DNA of 48,980 nt from positions 1-48,980 of the forward strand of contig NZ_ARQK01000039.1 in NCBI RefSeq assembly GCF_000385215.1, written 5' to 3'. The DNA is from Thioalkalivibrio thiocyanoxidans ARh2 (GTDB taxonomy: Bacteria; Pseudomonadota; Gammaproteobacteria; Ectothiorhodospirales; Ectothiorhodospiraceae). The number at the start of each line of letters is the position of its first letter. Within the stretch, counting starts at the first letter, position 1. The translations under genes were made by a program, and so were the position numbers. Below the pieces are notes generated by a model. It was given only the letters and a program-made list of their open reading frames with translations, searched no databases and was not told where the DNA came from. This document shows positions 7,588 to 16,942 of the stretch, piece by piece.

Positions 7588-8907
7588 ATGCCGCGCCTTC
7601 TCCGACGTGCCCTGCCCCCCCTTCTGATCCTCGCCGCCGCGGTCGTGGGCTTTCTTGTACTGCGTGCGACAGGTCCCGAGGCGCCTGCGCCCGAGGCCAC
7701 CGAGCGCACCTGGCCCGTGCAGGGACTGGTGGCCGAACTGGGCGAGCACCACCCTGGCATCCTGCTGAACGGGCGCAGCGCATCGGCCCAGACGGCCACC
7801 CTGCGCGCGGCCGTCGAGGGCGAGATCGAGGCCGTCCCGGCCCGCATCGGGGCCCGCATGGAGGCGGGCGAAACCCTGGTGCGCATCGACCCGCGCGAGG
7901 CGGAACTGCTGCTGGCCCAGCGCACGGCCGAACGCCGCGAACTGGAAGGCGCAAAAGAGAGCGAAGAGATTCGGGCCCGTTTCGATCGCGAAGCCCTGGT
8001 GCGTGAGCGCGAACTCCTGGAAATCGCCGAACGCGGCCTGCGCCGCGCCCAGAACCTGCGCGAACGTGACCTCGGCTCCGAAACCGACGTGGACACGGCC
8101 CGGGAGGCCCTGGAACAGGCCAGCCTGACCGTGGACAACCGCGAGCAAGCAATCGTCGATGCCCCGATGCGCAAGGCCCAGGCGGAAGCCCGGCTGGAGC
8201 GCGCGCGGGCGGCCGAGGATCAGGCGCGCATCGATCTCGAGCGCACCACGATCGCCGCGCCCTTCGATGCCCGCGTGGTCGAGGTCGAGGTGGCGTCTGG
8301 CGAGCGCGCCCGCGCTGGAGACCCGTTAGTACGCCTGTTCGCACTCGATGACCTGGAGATTCGCGCCAGCATCCCCGATTACATCCTCCCGCGCATCGAG
8401 GAGCTGCTGGACGCAGGCGAAGCTCTGACCGCTCATGCGCAGGTGGGTGGACGCACGGTGCGTACCGAACTGACACGCCTGGAGGGCGAGACGCGTGCGG
8501 GCGAAGCCGGTACGCGCGGCATCTTCGAGGTCCGCGAGGGCCATTCTGCGTTGAATCTCAATCGCTTTGTTGAACTAACCCTGCGCCTGCCGGCCGAGCC
8601 CGACAGCCTGGCCGTACCCTACGAGGCCCTCTATGGCCGGGATCAGGTCTTCCGCGTCGTGGACGGCCGCATGCAGTCGCTGCGGGTCGAGCGCCTCGGC
8701 GAATTCATGACCGATGCCGGGGACGCCCGTGCCCTGATCCGTCACCCGGACCTGCAGACGGGCGACATCCTGGTCGCCACCCGCCTGCCCAATGCCGTGG
8801 ACGGGCTGAAGGTCGAGGTCGAGGAGCCCGGCGAACGCCCGGATCGCGATGCCGCGATCCCGCGCGCTTTCGACACCAACGCGGATCAGGACCCGAACGA
8901 TGGCTGA
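7588..8907 (+). CDS. RND efflux periplasmic adaptor (membrane fusion protein)
   Basis: 439-residue HlyD/AcrA-type adaptor. A single N-terminal membrane segment (about 7-26) is followed by a split lipoyl-like barrel (VEGEIEAVPARIGARMEAGE), a long Glu/Arg-rich coiled coil at about 105-215, then the second barrel half (IAAPFDARVVEVEV) and beta-barrel and membrane-proximal domains. It links the inner-membrane pump encoded next to an outer-membrane channel; no channel gene is in the window. Start chosen at ATG 7588 directly before the transmembrane segment. TAGAAT at 7503-7508 could be a -10. It overlaps the pump gene by 8 nt. Confidence 0.9.
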   Translation: MPRLLRRALPPLLILAAAVVGFLVLRATGPEAPAPEATERTWPVQGLVAELGEHHPGILLNGRSASAQTATLRAAVEGEIEAVPARIGARMEAGETLVRIDPREAELLLAQRTAERRELEGAKESEEIRARFDREALVRERELLEIAERGLRRAQNLRERDLGSETDVDTAREALEQASLTVDNREQAIVDAPMRKAQAEARLERARAAEDQARIDLERTTIAAPFDARVVEVEVASGERARAGDPLVRLFALDDLEIRASIPDYILPRIEELLDAGEALTAHAQVGGRTVRTELTRLEGETRAGEAGTRGIFEVREGHSALNLNRFVELTLRLPAEPDSLAVPYEALYGRDQVFRVVDGRMQSLRVERLGEFMTDAGDARALIRHPDLQTGDILVATRLPNAVDGLKVEVEEPGERPDRDAAIPRAFDTNADQDPNDG

Positions 8908-11900
8908 TGCCGATCCCGGCCAGCGTGCCGGCGACGGCCCGGACGAGCGCCCGATGCCCGGCGGGGGGACGCGCGACAACGGCCAGCCACCGCGCGGCCC
9001 GATCCAGATCTTCCTGGAACACCGCCTGGCCGCGAATCTGCTGATCGCGCTGATGCTGCTGGCCGGGGCATTCGCGCTGACCAAGCTGAACACCCAGTTC
9101 TTCCCGAACTTCGAGCTGGACTTCATGACCGTGGAAGTGGTCTGGAGCGGGGCCAGCGCTGAGGACGTGGAACAGGCGATCATCGATCCCCTGGAACAGG
9201 ACCTGCGCACCATCGACGGCCTGCGCAACATGACCTCGACCTCCGCGCTGGGGGTCGGCGTGGTGACCCTCGAGTTCGAGGCGGGCACGGACATGACGCG
9301 GGCCGCCGAGCAGGTCAATGACCGCGTCGACCAGCAGCGCAATCTGCCGGAGGACGCCGAAACCCCGGTGGTCAAGCGAATCATCCGCTACGAGCCCGTG
9401 GCCCGGCTGCTGATTACCGGCCCGGAAGACCCGCAGCAGCTGCGCCGGCTGGCGCGGCAGTTCGAGCGGGAGCTGCTGGATGCCGGCATCGCCCAGATCG
9501 AGTTCACCGGGCTGACCGAGGACGAGATGGCCATCCAGGTGCCGTCGCGGGATCTCTATCGCCTGGACATGACCCTGGAGGAGATCGGCACCCAGATCCG
9601 CGAAATGGCGCAGGACTTCCCCGCCGGCTCGGTCGGGCGCGACGATACCGCCCGCCAGATTCGCAGCCTGGAGCAGGCCCGCGATGTCGTCGGCTTCGAG
9701 CGGCTGATCCTGCGCGGCGACACCGATCTGGGGCGAATCAGGCTGGGCGATATCGCCGACATCGAACTGCGCCCGCGCGATGGCGAGGTACGCAGTCGCG
9801 CCAACGGCAAACCCGCCATCGAGATGCAGCTCATGCGTTCGGAGACAGGGGACTCGCTGGAGGCCGCGCGCGTCCTCGAGGACTGGCTGGAGGCGACCAG
9901 GCCCACCCTGCCACCGGGTGTGGATGTCCAGGTAATGGATGCCTTCTGGGAGCTCCTGGCCGAGCGCATCAATATGCTGCTCAAGAACGGCCTCGGCGGC
10001 CTGATGCTGGTGCTGGGCATCCTGTTCCTGTTCCTCAACCGGCATGTCGCACTGCGTGTGGCACTGGGCATCCCGATCGCATTTACCGCCGCCTTTGTCG
10101 TGCTGTGGGTCGTGGGTGGCTCGATCAACATGATCTCGCTGTTCGGCTTCATCATGTCGCTGGGGATCATCGTCGACAACGCGATCGTGGTCTCCGAACA
10201 CGCCTACAGCCTGCACCAGCGCGGGCTGGACGCAGGGAGGGCCGCACGCGACGGCGCGCGGCGCATGCTCGGACCGGTGATCGCCGCCTCGCTGACCACG
10301 GTCGCCGCCTTCATGCCACTGATGCTGATTGGCGGGATGATCGGCAATATCCTGTTCGATATCCCGCTGGTGGTGATCTGCGTGATCGTGGCTACCCTGC
10401 TGATCGCCTTCCTGATCCTGCCGGCCCATCTGAAGGGGGTGATGCACCGGCTCGAGGAACCGCCACAGGGCAGTCTGCGGGCGCGCTTCGACGCCGGCTT
10501 CGAACGCCTGCGCAACGGCCCGTTCCGGCGCGCGGTCACGCGCTCGGTGGATCACGCGGGCGTCACCCTGGCGCTGGCCGTGGGCGCGCTGATTCTCGCC
10601 ATTGGGCTGGCCGCCAGCGGCCGCATCGGCTTCACCTTCTTCCCCTCGCCCGAGGGCACCATCGTCAACGCAGGGGTGAACTTCGTCGCCGGCACGCCGC
10701 CCGAGCGCGTCGAGTCGTTCCTGATCCACGCCGAACGCGCCCTCGAGGAGACGGAGGAGGCGCTGGGCGGCAATCTGGTACGCACCTCCGTGACCCGCCT
10801 CGGCCAGGGGATCGACCCCGGCGATGGCAATGCACCCAAGGGGGAACAGTTCGGCAACATCCAGGTGGAGCTGGTCTCGCCGGAAGAACGAACCGTACGC
10901 AACCGCGAGTTCATCCGTGAATGGGATGACCGCATCCGCCAGGCCCCGGGCATCGAGAACTTCTCCATCGATGAACGCCAGACCGGGCCGCCGGGGCGGG
11001 ATCTCGATATCCGCCTGACCGGTGACGACCCGCATGTACTGAAAGAGGCCGCACTGGAACTGGCCGACATGCTGGACGACTTCCCCGGGACCTTCGCCAC
11101 CAGCGACGACACCCCGTTCGGTCGCGAGCAGTTCGTGTTCCAGGTGAAACCCGAGGGTCGCGCGGTCGGGCTGAGTACCGAATCGGTCGGCGGGCAGTTG
11201 CGCAACGCCTTTGATGGATACCTCGCCCAGCTCTATCAGGACGGACTGGAGGAGGTCGAGGTCCGCGTGCGCCTCCCGGACAGCGAGCGCCACCGGACGG
11301 AGAGTCTGGAGCGGCTGAACCTGCGCCTGCCGGACGGGGCCTTCGTGCCACTGGACGACGTGGTGGATCTCCGTTCGCGCCAGGGGTTCGAGACCCTGCG
11401 CCATGCCGACACGCGGCTGGCCATCCAGGTATCGACCGAGGTGGACCGAGCGGTGAACAACGCCGCGCGCATCCGGGCGGCACTCGAGGACGGACCACTG
11501 GACGAGCTGTCGGACCGACACGGCATCGAATATTCCTTCGAAGGGCGTGCGGCGGACCAGGAAGAGACGTTCGCCGACATGCAGATGGGCCTCGTGCTGG
11601 CGCTGGGGCTGATGTACATCGTGCTCGCCTGGGTGTTCGGCTCCTGGGGCTGGCCGCTGATCGTCATGGCGATCATTCCCTTCGGGATTCTCGGTGCGCT
11701 GTTCGGGCACTGGGTGATGGGCGTGGAGCTCACCATCCTTTCGCTGTTCGGCCTGTTCGGGCTGACCGGGATCGTGGTCAACAACTCGATCATCCTGGTG
11801 AGCTTCTACCAGGGGCTGCGCGAGACCGGACTCGCCCTGCGCGAGGCGATCGTGGAGGCGGCCTGCCAGCGCCTGCGCGCGGTGATCCTGACCTCCGTCA

Positions 11901-12094
11901 CCACGATCGCCGGCCTCACGCCGCTGCTGTTCGAGCGCTCGGTGCAGGCCCAGTTCCTGATCCCGATGGCAATCTCGATCGTGTTCGGGCTGGCCTTCGC
12001 CACCCTGCTGGTGCTGTTCGTGATCCCCGCCCTGCTGCGTCTGTACGAGGGACGCTTCGGGCGCGCGGAGACCGCCGAGGCACCTGTTTCTTGA
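8900..12094 (+). CDS. RND-family efflux pump, inner-membrane subunit
   Basis: 1064-residue resistance-nodulation-division pump with the usual duplicated layout: TM1, a large periplasmic loop, TM2-6, a linker, TM7, a second large loop and TM8-12. The conserved TM4 region FGFIMSLGIIVDNAIVVSEH includes the proton-relay Asp, and LFGLTGIVVNNSIILV is the matching repeat. Pumps of this family export drugs, solvents or fatty compounds; the substrate cannot be read from sequence. A Pro/Gly/Asp-rich 36-residue N-terminal extension is unusual. The start overlaps the adaptor stop by 8 nt, so a two-gene unit. Confidence 0.93.
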   Translation: MADADPGQRAGDGPDERPMPGGGTRDNGQPPRGPIQIFLEHRLAANLLIALMLLAGAFALTKLNTQFFPNFELDFMTVEVVWSGASAEDVEQAIIDPLEQDLRTIDGLRNMTSTSALGVGVVTLEFEAGTDMTRAAEQVNDRVDQQRNLPEDAETPVVKRIIRYEPVARLLITGPEDPQQLRRLARQFERELLDAGIAQIEFTGLTEDEMAIQVPSRDLYRLDMTLEEIGTQIREMAQDFPAGSVGRDDTARQIRSLEQARDVVGFERLILRGDTDLGRIRLGDIADIELRPRDGEVRSRANGKPAIEMQLMRSETGDSLEAARVLEDWLEATRPTLPPGVDVQVMDAFWELLAERINMLLKNGLGGLMLVLGILFLFLNRHVALRVALGIPIAFTAAFVVLWVVGGSINMISLFGFIMSLGIIVDNAIVVSEHAYSLHQRGLDAGRAARDGARRMLGPVIAASLTTVAAFMPLMLIGGMIGNILFDIPLVVICVIVATLLIAFLILPAHLKGVMHRLEEPPQGSLRARFDAGFERLRNGPFRRAVTRSVDHAGVTLALAVGALILAIGLAASGRIGFTFFPSPEGTIVNAGVNFVAGTPPERVESFLIHAERALEETEEALGGNLVRTSVTRLGQGIDPGDGNAPKGEQFGNIQVELVSPEERTVRNREFIREWDDRIRQAPGIENFSIDERQTGPPGRDLDIRLTGDDPHVLKEAALELADMLDDFPGTFATSDDTPFGREQFVFQVKPEGRAVGLSTESVGGQLRNAFDGYLAQLYQDGLEEVEVRVRLPDSERHRTESLERLNLRLPDGAFVPLDDVVDLRSRQGFETLRHADTRLAIQVSTEVDRAVNNAARIRAALEDGPLDELSDRHGIEYSFEGRAADQEETFADMQMGLVLALGLMYIVLAWVFGSWGWPLIVMAIIPFGILGALFGHWVMGVELTILSLFGLFGLTGIVVNNSIILVSFYQGLRETGLALREAIVEAACQRLRAVILTSVTTIAGLTPLLFERSVQAQFLIPMAISIVFGLAFATLLVLFVIPALLRLYEGRFGRAETAEAPVS

Positions 12095-12184
12095 TTCTCG
12101 CTCGCCAGCGAGTAAACTTCCGGCGCCACAAATTCCTTTTACCGGGGCCCGGCCCCGGCAATCCCAACGTCTCAGGAGACAGGC

Positions 12185-12622
12185 ATGGCTGGACATTTCC
12201 CGTTTGCTGGCAAGCGCGGCACGCGCTACGGCCTCGCCCCGCGCGGCAACATCGCCGCCTTTTTCGAGAAACACGGATTCAACGACGACCTGCAGGAGAA
12301 GTACTACAAGTGGTGGTACGACTGGGCCAAGGACTTCGTCGAGAAGGACGCCGACCTCTCCTACACCATGATCACCAAGTTCGACAGCTACCCGATGGGC
12401 ACCCATGCCCATCACGCGTTCCACCTGAACGACAAGTACTGGCCGAGCTGCCTGGACGAGCTGGGCTCGTTCATCCGCGATGTCATCTTCCCGAAGATGG
12501 ACGAAAAGGCGATGCATGATCTGGAAGAGAAGCACGCCAAGCTGATCAAGGATCTGGAGAAGGAAGCCGAGTCCAACCCGCGCGAAGCGGCCCCGGACGT
12601 CGGTCTTTTCCGCCACGTCTGA
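12185..12622 (+). CDS. Uncharacterised aromatic- and His-rich small protein
   Basis: 145-residue cytoplasmic-looking protein that I do not recognise. It has no signal peptide or membrane helix. Distinctive stretches are KYYKWWYDWAKDF and GTHAHHAFHLNDKYW; the second groups four His and could bind metal. The C-terminal third is a Glu/Lys-rich helix (EEKHAKLIKDLEKEAE). There is one Cys. AGGAGA sits 6 nt before the ATG, a better ribosome site than most neighbours, and a hairpin terminator follows, so it is probably a monocistronic, well-translated gene. Function unknown. Confidence 0.8.
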   Translation: MAGHFPFAGKRGTRYGLAPRGNIAAFFEKHGFNDDLQEKYYKWWYDWAKDFVEKDADLSYTMITKFDSYPMGTHAHHAFHLNDKYWPSCLDELGSFIRDVIFPKMDEKAMHDLEEKHAKLIKDLEKEAESNPREAAPDVGLFRHV

Positions 12623-12643
12623 CCGGCAACCTTGCGGCAGCAT

Positions 12644-12669
12644 CCGGCCCCGCCCTGCGGGGCCGGTTT
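12644..12669 (+). terminator. Rho-independent terminator candidate after the 145-aa gene
   Basis: A perfect 9-bp GC stem (12644-12652 with 12658-12666) closes a 5-nt loop and is followed by TTTGCGTT. The T-run is short. Position 22 nt after the upstream stop and before nth fits a terminator. Confidence 0.6.
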
Positions 12670-12697
12670 GCGTTGCGGCCCCGGGAGATACCGCCAC

Positions 12698-13345
12698 ATG
12701 AACGCGGCCAAGCGTGAAGCCATCTTCGAACGCCTGAAGGCGGCAAATCCCGAGCCGACCACCGAGCTCGAGTACAACACCCCGTTCGAGCTGCTGATCG
12801 CGGTTATCCTGTCGGCCCAGGCCACGGATGTCGGCGTGAACAAGGCCACGCGCCGCCTCTACGCCGTCGCCAACACCCCCGAGGCCATCCTCGATCTGGG
12901 GCTGGACGGGCTGAAGGAACACATCAAGACCATCGGGCTGTACAACGCCAAGGCCGAGAACATCCTCAAGACCTGTCGCATCCTGGTCGAGCAGCACGGC
13001 GGCGAGGTCCCGCGCGACCGCAAGTCGCTCGAGGCCCTGCCGGGTGTGGGGCGCAAGACCGCCAACGTAATCCTGAACACCGCCTTCGGCGTACCCACCA
13101 TCGCGGTGGACACCCACATCTTCCGAGTCGCCAACCGCACCGGACTGGCCCCCGGCAAGAACGTGCTGGAGGTCGAGAAGCGGCTGATGCGGCTGACCCC
13201 GAAGCCCTATTTGCAGGACGCCCATCACTGGCTGATCCTGCACGGGCGTTATGTCTGCAAGGCGCGCAAGCCCGAGTGCTGGCGCTGCCCGATCGAGGAC
13301 CTGTGCGAATACAGGGCCAAGACTCCACCCCCGGCCGCCGCCTGA
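12698..13345 (+). CDS. nth: Endonuclease III (DNA glycosylase/AP lyase)
   Basis: 215-residue bifunctional glycosylase/AP lyase for oxidised pyrimidines in base-excision repair. It has the helix-hairpin-helix LPGVGRKTANVIL with the catalytic Lys, the catalytic Asp in VDTHIFRVANR, and the C-terminal [4Fe-4S] pattern C-x6-C-x2-C-x5-C (CKARKPECWRCPIEDLC). Length is typical of the family (E. coli 211). ATG 12698 was chosen because the family N-terminus begins there; the upstream extension lies in the terminator region. The DUF1841 gene follows 29 nt later. Confidence 0.96.
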   Translation: MNAAKREAIFERLKAANPEPTTELEYNTPFELLIAVILSAQATDVGVNKATRRLYAVANTPEAILDLGLDGLKEHIKTIGLYNAKAENILKTCRILVEQHGGEVPRDRKSLEALPGVGRKTANVILNTAFGVPTIAVDTHIFRVANRTGLAPGKNVLEVEKRLMRLTPKPYLQDAHHWLILHGRYVCKARKPECWRCPIEDLCEYRAKTPPPAAA

Positions 13346-13374
13346 ACCCCGCGACGCCACCCCGAGGACACAGC

Positions 13375-13800
13375 ATGTACGGCAACCGAGACCAGATCCG
13401 CACCCAGTTCGTCGACGCCTGGCAGAAGGCGCAGGCCGGCGAAACGCTGACCGACCTGGAACAGCAGCTGGTGGACGTGATCTCGGAACACCCCGAGTAC
13501 CACGACTATCTCAAGGACCGCGAGACCGCGCTGACCGGCGAATTCCCGCCGGAGCTGGGCACCTCCAATCCGTTCCTGCACATGGCGATGCACCTGAGCC
13601 TGCGTGACCAGGCCCGCACCGACCGCCCCGAGGGCATCCGCGCCCTGCACCAAGGCCTGTGCGCCCGCTTCGGGGTGATGGACGCCGAGCACCGGATGAT
13701 GGAGTGCCTGGGGCAGGCCCTGTGGGAGGCGCAGCGCAACAACGCGGCGCCGGACCAGAACGCCTACATGGAGTGCCTGCGCCAGCTCGCCGGGCGCTGA
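13375..13800 (+). CDS. DUF1841 family protein
   Basis: 141-residue protein matching DUF1841: start MYGNRDQIRTQFVDAWQKA, then IISEHPEYH-like and NPFLHMAMHLSLRDQ motifs, with His-rich positions and an acidic middle. No function is established for the family, which is often next to nth in beta- and gammaproteobacteria, as here. No membrane or signal sequence. Its stop lies 1 nt from the convergent RND gene. Confidence 0.85.
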   Translation: MYGNRDQIRTQFVDAWQKAQAGETLTDLEQQLVDVISEHPEYHDYLKDRETALTGEFPPELGTSNPFLHMAMHLSLRDQARTDRPEGIRALHQGLCARFGVMDAEHRMMECLGQALWEAQRNNAAPDQNAYMECLRQLAGR

Positions 13801-13801
13801 C

Positions 13802-16800
13802 TCAGGCGCGCTGCGGCTCCGGCGTGGGCCGTCGGTCCAGCCCCAGCCGATCCAGCAGCACCAGCATCGCGGGCGTGAACAACAGGGTCAGCGGCGTGGC
13901 GACGAACAGCCCCCCGGCGATCGCGGTCGCGAGCTGCACCCAGAAACCGGTCACCGGCGCCCCGACGTAGAAGTCCCTTCCGGCAAAGTCGACGGTCCAG
14001 GCCAGCACCATGGGCATCAGGCCGAGGATCGTGGTGATCGCGGTCAGCAGCACCGGCCGCATGCGCTGGGCGGCGGCCCGCAGGGCCGCCTCCAGCGCAT
14101 CCAGGCCGCGTCGACGCTGTTCGTTGTAGGTGTCGATCAACACGATGTTGTTGTTCACCACGATCCCGGCCAGCGCCAGCACCCCGATCCCGCTCATCAC
14201 GATCCCGAACGGCTCGCCGCGCACCAGCAGGGCCAGCAGCACCCCGGCGGTGGAGAACACGATCGCCGACATCACCAGCAGCGCCTGCGAGAAGCGGTTG
14301 AACTGGGTGACCATCATCGCGAGCATCAGGAACAGCGACAGCGCGAAGGCCGCAAGCAGGAAGCGCGCCGCCTCGGCCTGCTCCTCGGCCTGGCCACGAA
14401 ACCGCAGCTGCACCTCCGGGTCCAGCTCCATTTCGGCGATGCGCGCCTCGAGGGCCCGCTGGCGCTCGTCCACCAGGTAGCCACTGGCGGCATCCGCCTC
14501 CAGGGTGTAGGCGCGGTCGCCGTCGCGCCGCTTGATCAGCCCGGTGGCCGGCACCGGCACCAGCTCGGCGAAGTGCGCCAGGGGGACGAGTCCGGTCGCG
14601 CCCGGCAGGTTCAGGGTGGCCAGTTGCTGCAAGTGGCGCTGATCCGCCGGCAGGCGCAGGCGGATGTCGACCTCCTCGTCACTGTAGTCCGGGCGGTAGC
14701 TGCCAAGCTGGATGCCGCGGGTCAGGAGCTGGACGCCCTCGCCCAGCAGCGGAACATCCACGCCGAAGCGCGCCGCCTGCTCGCGGTCGAAGCGGACCTC
14801 CAGCTCGATCCCGGGCAGTGGCAGGTCGTCGGTCACGTCCTCGAAGCCACCCAGATCGTCCATCGCGCTGCGGATCTCGCGAATCACCGGCGCGATGCGG
14901 TCGGCATCGCGACTCGAGGCCTCGACCACGATCGGCCGCCCCTCGCGCGGCCCGCGTTCCTGGGCGCGAAACTGGAGGCGGATCCCGGGCAAGTCGGCGG
15001 TGCGCTCGCGCAGTTCCTCGATAATCGATGCCGCCGGCGGGCGATCCCGCCAGGAGATCAGTTCCAGCTGGATCAGCCCGATGACATCCTCCGGGTAGTC
15101 GCCCTGAAGCCGCCCGAGCTGGGTACCGATAGTCCGCGCATAGACATGATGAATCTGGGGCACTCCCTGCAGGCGGTCCTCCACCTGCCGCACCAGGGCG
15201 TCCGCCTCCCACACCGACAGGTCGCCGCGCGCCTGCACCTGCACCTGCACGAAGTCCGGTTCCACCTGCGGGAAGAACTCCACCCCGCGCCCCTGCTGGG
15301 CATACAGCGCATATGCGGCAGCGACCAGCGCCAGCGTGCCCGCGAGCGTCCAGACGGGATGGCGCACCAGCGGCTGCAGCAGCCGGATATACGAACGGGT
15401 CAGGCCCTGCAGTTCGTCATAGCGGCCCTCCTCGGCCGCGCGTACGTAGCGGGTCTGGGCCGGGTTGATCGGACGGCTCTGGCCGATCACTGCGCCCAGC
15501 GCCGGGATGAACACCAGCGCCATCGCCAGCGAGGCGATCAGGGTCACGATCACCGTGGCCGGCAGATAGACGATGAACTCGCCCACCATGCCGGGCCACA
15601 GCAGCATCGGCGCGAACACCGCAAGCGTGGTCCCGATCGCGGTGGTGATCGGCCAGGACATGCGCTGGGCCGCGGCACGGAAGGCCTCCCGCCGCGGCAT
15701 GCCCTCGGCCACATAGCGGTCGGCCAGTTCCACGACCACCACCGCGCCATCCACCAGCATGCCAACCACCAGGATCAGCGCGAACAGCACCACCACATTG
15801 AGGGTGAACCCCATCAGATAGATCGCCAGGATGCCGCCGAGGAAGGCCCCGGGTATGGCCAGCCCCACCAGCAGGGCCGCGCGCGCCCCCATCATCGCCA
15901 GGATCACCAGGGCGACGATCAGCACCGCCGTGATCACGTTGTTCTCGAGATCGCCCAGCAGGTCGTCGACATCGCGCGCCATGTCCTGCAGGTAGGTCAC
16001 CTCGACCGTCTCCGGCCAGTCGGCCCGCGCCGCCTCGATGGTCGCGCGCGCGGCGGCCACCACCTCCAGGATGTTGGCCTCCGAGGCCTTGCGGATCTCC
16101 AGTGACACCGAGGGCTGGCCGTCGATGCGGGTGAAACCTTCCGGGTCCAGATAGCTCTGGCGGACCTCGGCGACATCGCGCACCCGCACCACCGCGTCGC
16201 CCTCGACCCGGATGGCGGTATCCAGCACATCGTCGACGTCGTCGATGGTACCCGGCACCCGCAGAGGAATGCGCCCGGCCCCGGTATCCAGCGCCCCGGC
16301 CGCGATCAGGCGGTTGTTGCGCTCGATCGCGCGGGTCAGTTCATCGAATGACAGCTCAAAGGTCTCCAGCACCAGCGGATCGACCAGGACCTCCATCTGT
16401 TCCTCGCGGTCTCCACCGACATCCGCCTCCAGCACCCCCGGAATCGCCTCCACGCGGTCGCGCAGGTCCCGCGCCAGGCGCACCAGCGTGCGCTCGTCCA
16501 GCGGACCGGACAGATTCAGCGTGAGCACCGGGAACATGGACAGGTCGACTTCGGAGACGCTGGGCTCGTCCGCCCCGGCGGGCAGTTCGGGGCGGACCTG
16601 GTCGACCTCCTCGCGCAGGTCCGACAGGGCCCGGCGATTGTCCCAGCCGGGCTCGAAGTCCAGCCGCACCAGGGCGAAGCCCTCGCCCGCCCAGGACTGC
16701 ATCTCGTCCACCCCGGGGAGGGTCTGCAGCTCGCGCTCCAGCGGGCGCAGCATCAGACGCTCCGCATCCTCCGGACTGACCCCGGGATAGGGCACGGACA

Positions 16801-16942
16801 CAAAGAAGATGGGGATGTCGATCTCGGGAGCCGCCTCCTTGGGCACCACCTGGTAGGCGGTCGCACCCAGTACCAGGATCAGCAGCAGGAACAGCAGCAC
16901 CGTCCGGGCGTGTTCTACCGCCCAGGCGATCAGGGCCTTCAC
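13802..16942 (-). CDS. RND-family efflux pump, inner-membrane subunit (second system)
   Basis: 1046-residue RND pump with 12 predicted membrane helices and two large periplasmic loops. The N-terminus has the common KEAAPEIDIP motif, TM4 reads LILVVGMLVDGAVVVVELAD with the relay Asp, and the second repeat has GIGVLALAGIVVNNNIVLID. It differs clearly from the pump at 8900-12094 and belongs to a different subgroup of the AcrB/Mex superfamily. The ATG overlaps the adaptor stop by 4 nt. Substrate unknown; an outer-membrane channel gene is absent. Confidence 0.92.
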   Translation of the reverse strand: MKALIAWAVEHARTVLLFLLLILVLGATAYQVVPKEAAPEIDIPIFFVSVPYPGVSPEDAERLMLRPLERELQTLPGVDEMQSWAGEGFALVRLDFEPGWDNRRALSDLREEVDQVRPELPAGADEPSVSEVDLSMFPVLTLNLSGPLDERTLVRLARDLRDRVEAIPGVLEADVGGDREEQMEVLVDPLVLETFELSFDELTRAIERNNRLIAAGALDTGAGRIPLRVPGTIDDVDDVLDTAIRVEGDAVVRVRDVAEVRQSYLDPEGFTRIDGQPSVSLEIRKASEANILEVVAAARATIEAARADWPETVEVTYLQDMARDVDDLLGDLENNVITAVLIVALVILAMMGARAALLVGLAIPGAFLGGILAIYLMGFTLNVVVLFALILVVGMLVDGAVVVVELADRYVAEGMPRREAFRAAAQRMSWPITTAIGTTLAVFAPMLLWPGMVGEFIVYLPATVIVTLIASLAMALVFIPALGAVIGQSRPINPAQTRYVRAAEEGRYDELQGLTRSYIRLLQPLVRHPVWTLAGTLALVAAAYALYAQQGRGVEFFPQVEPDFVQVQVQARGDLSVWEADALVRQVEDRLQGVPQIHHVYARTIGTQLGRLQGDYPEDVIGLIQLELISWRDRPPAASIIEELRERTADLPGIRLQFRAQERGPREGRPIVVEASSRDADRIAPVIREIRSAMDDLGGFEDVTDDLPLPGIELEVRFDREQAARFGVDVPLLGEGVQLLTRGIQLGSYRPDYSDEEVDIRLRLPADQRHLQQLATLNLPGATGLVPLAHFAELVPVPATGLIKRRDGDRAYTLEADAASGYLVDERQRALEARIAEMELDPEVQLRFRGQAEEQAEAARFLLAAFALSLFLMLAMMVTQFNRFSQALLVMSAIVFSTAGVLLALLVRGEPFGIVMSGIGVLALAGIVVNNNIVLIDTYNEQRRRGLDALEAALRAAAQRMRPVLLTAITTILGLMPMVLAWTVDFAGRDFYVGAPVTGFWVQLATAIAGGLFVATPLTLLFTPAMLVLLDRLGLDRRPTPEPQRA

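Noticed and set aside
8705-13360. A 1551-codon open frame on the minus strand
   Set aside because: It lies opposite the RND pair, the 145-aa gene and nth, all of which have clear starts or families. Its translation is Gln/His/Arg-rich and low in complexity, as expected for the shadow of GC-rich coding sequence.
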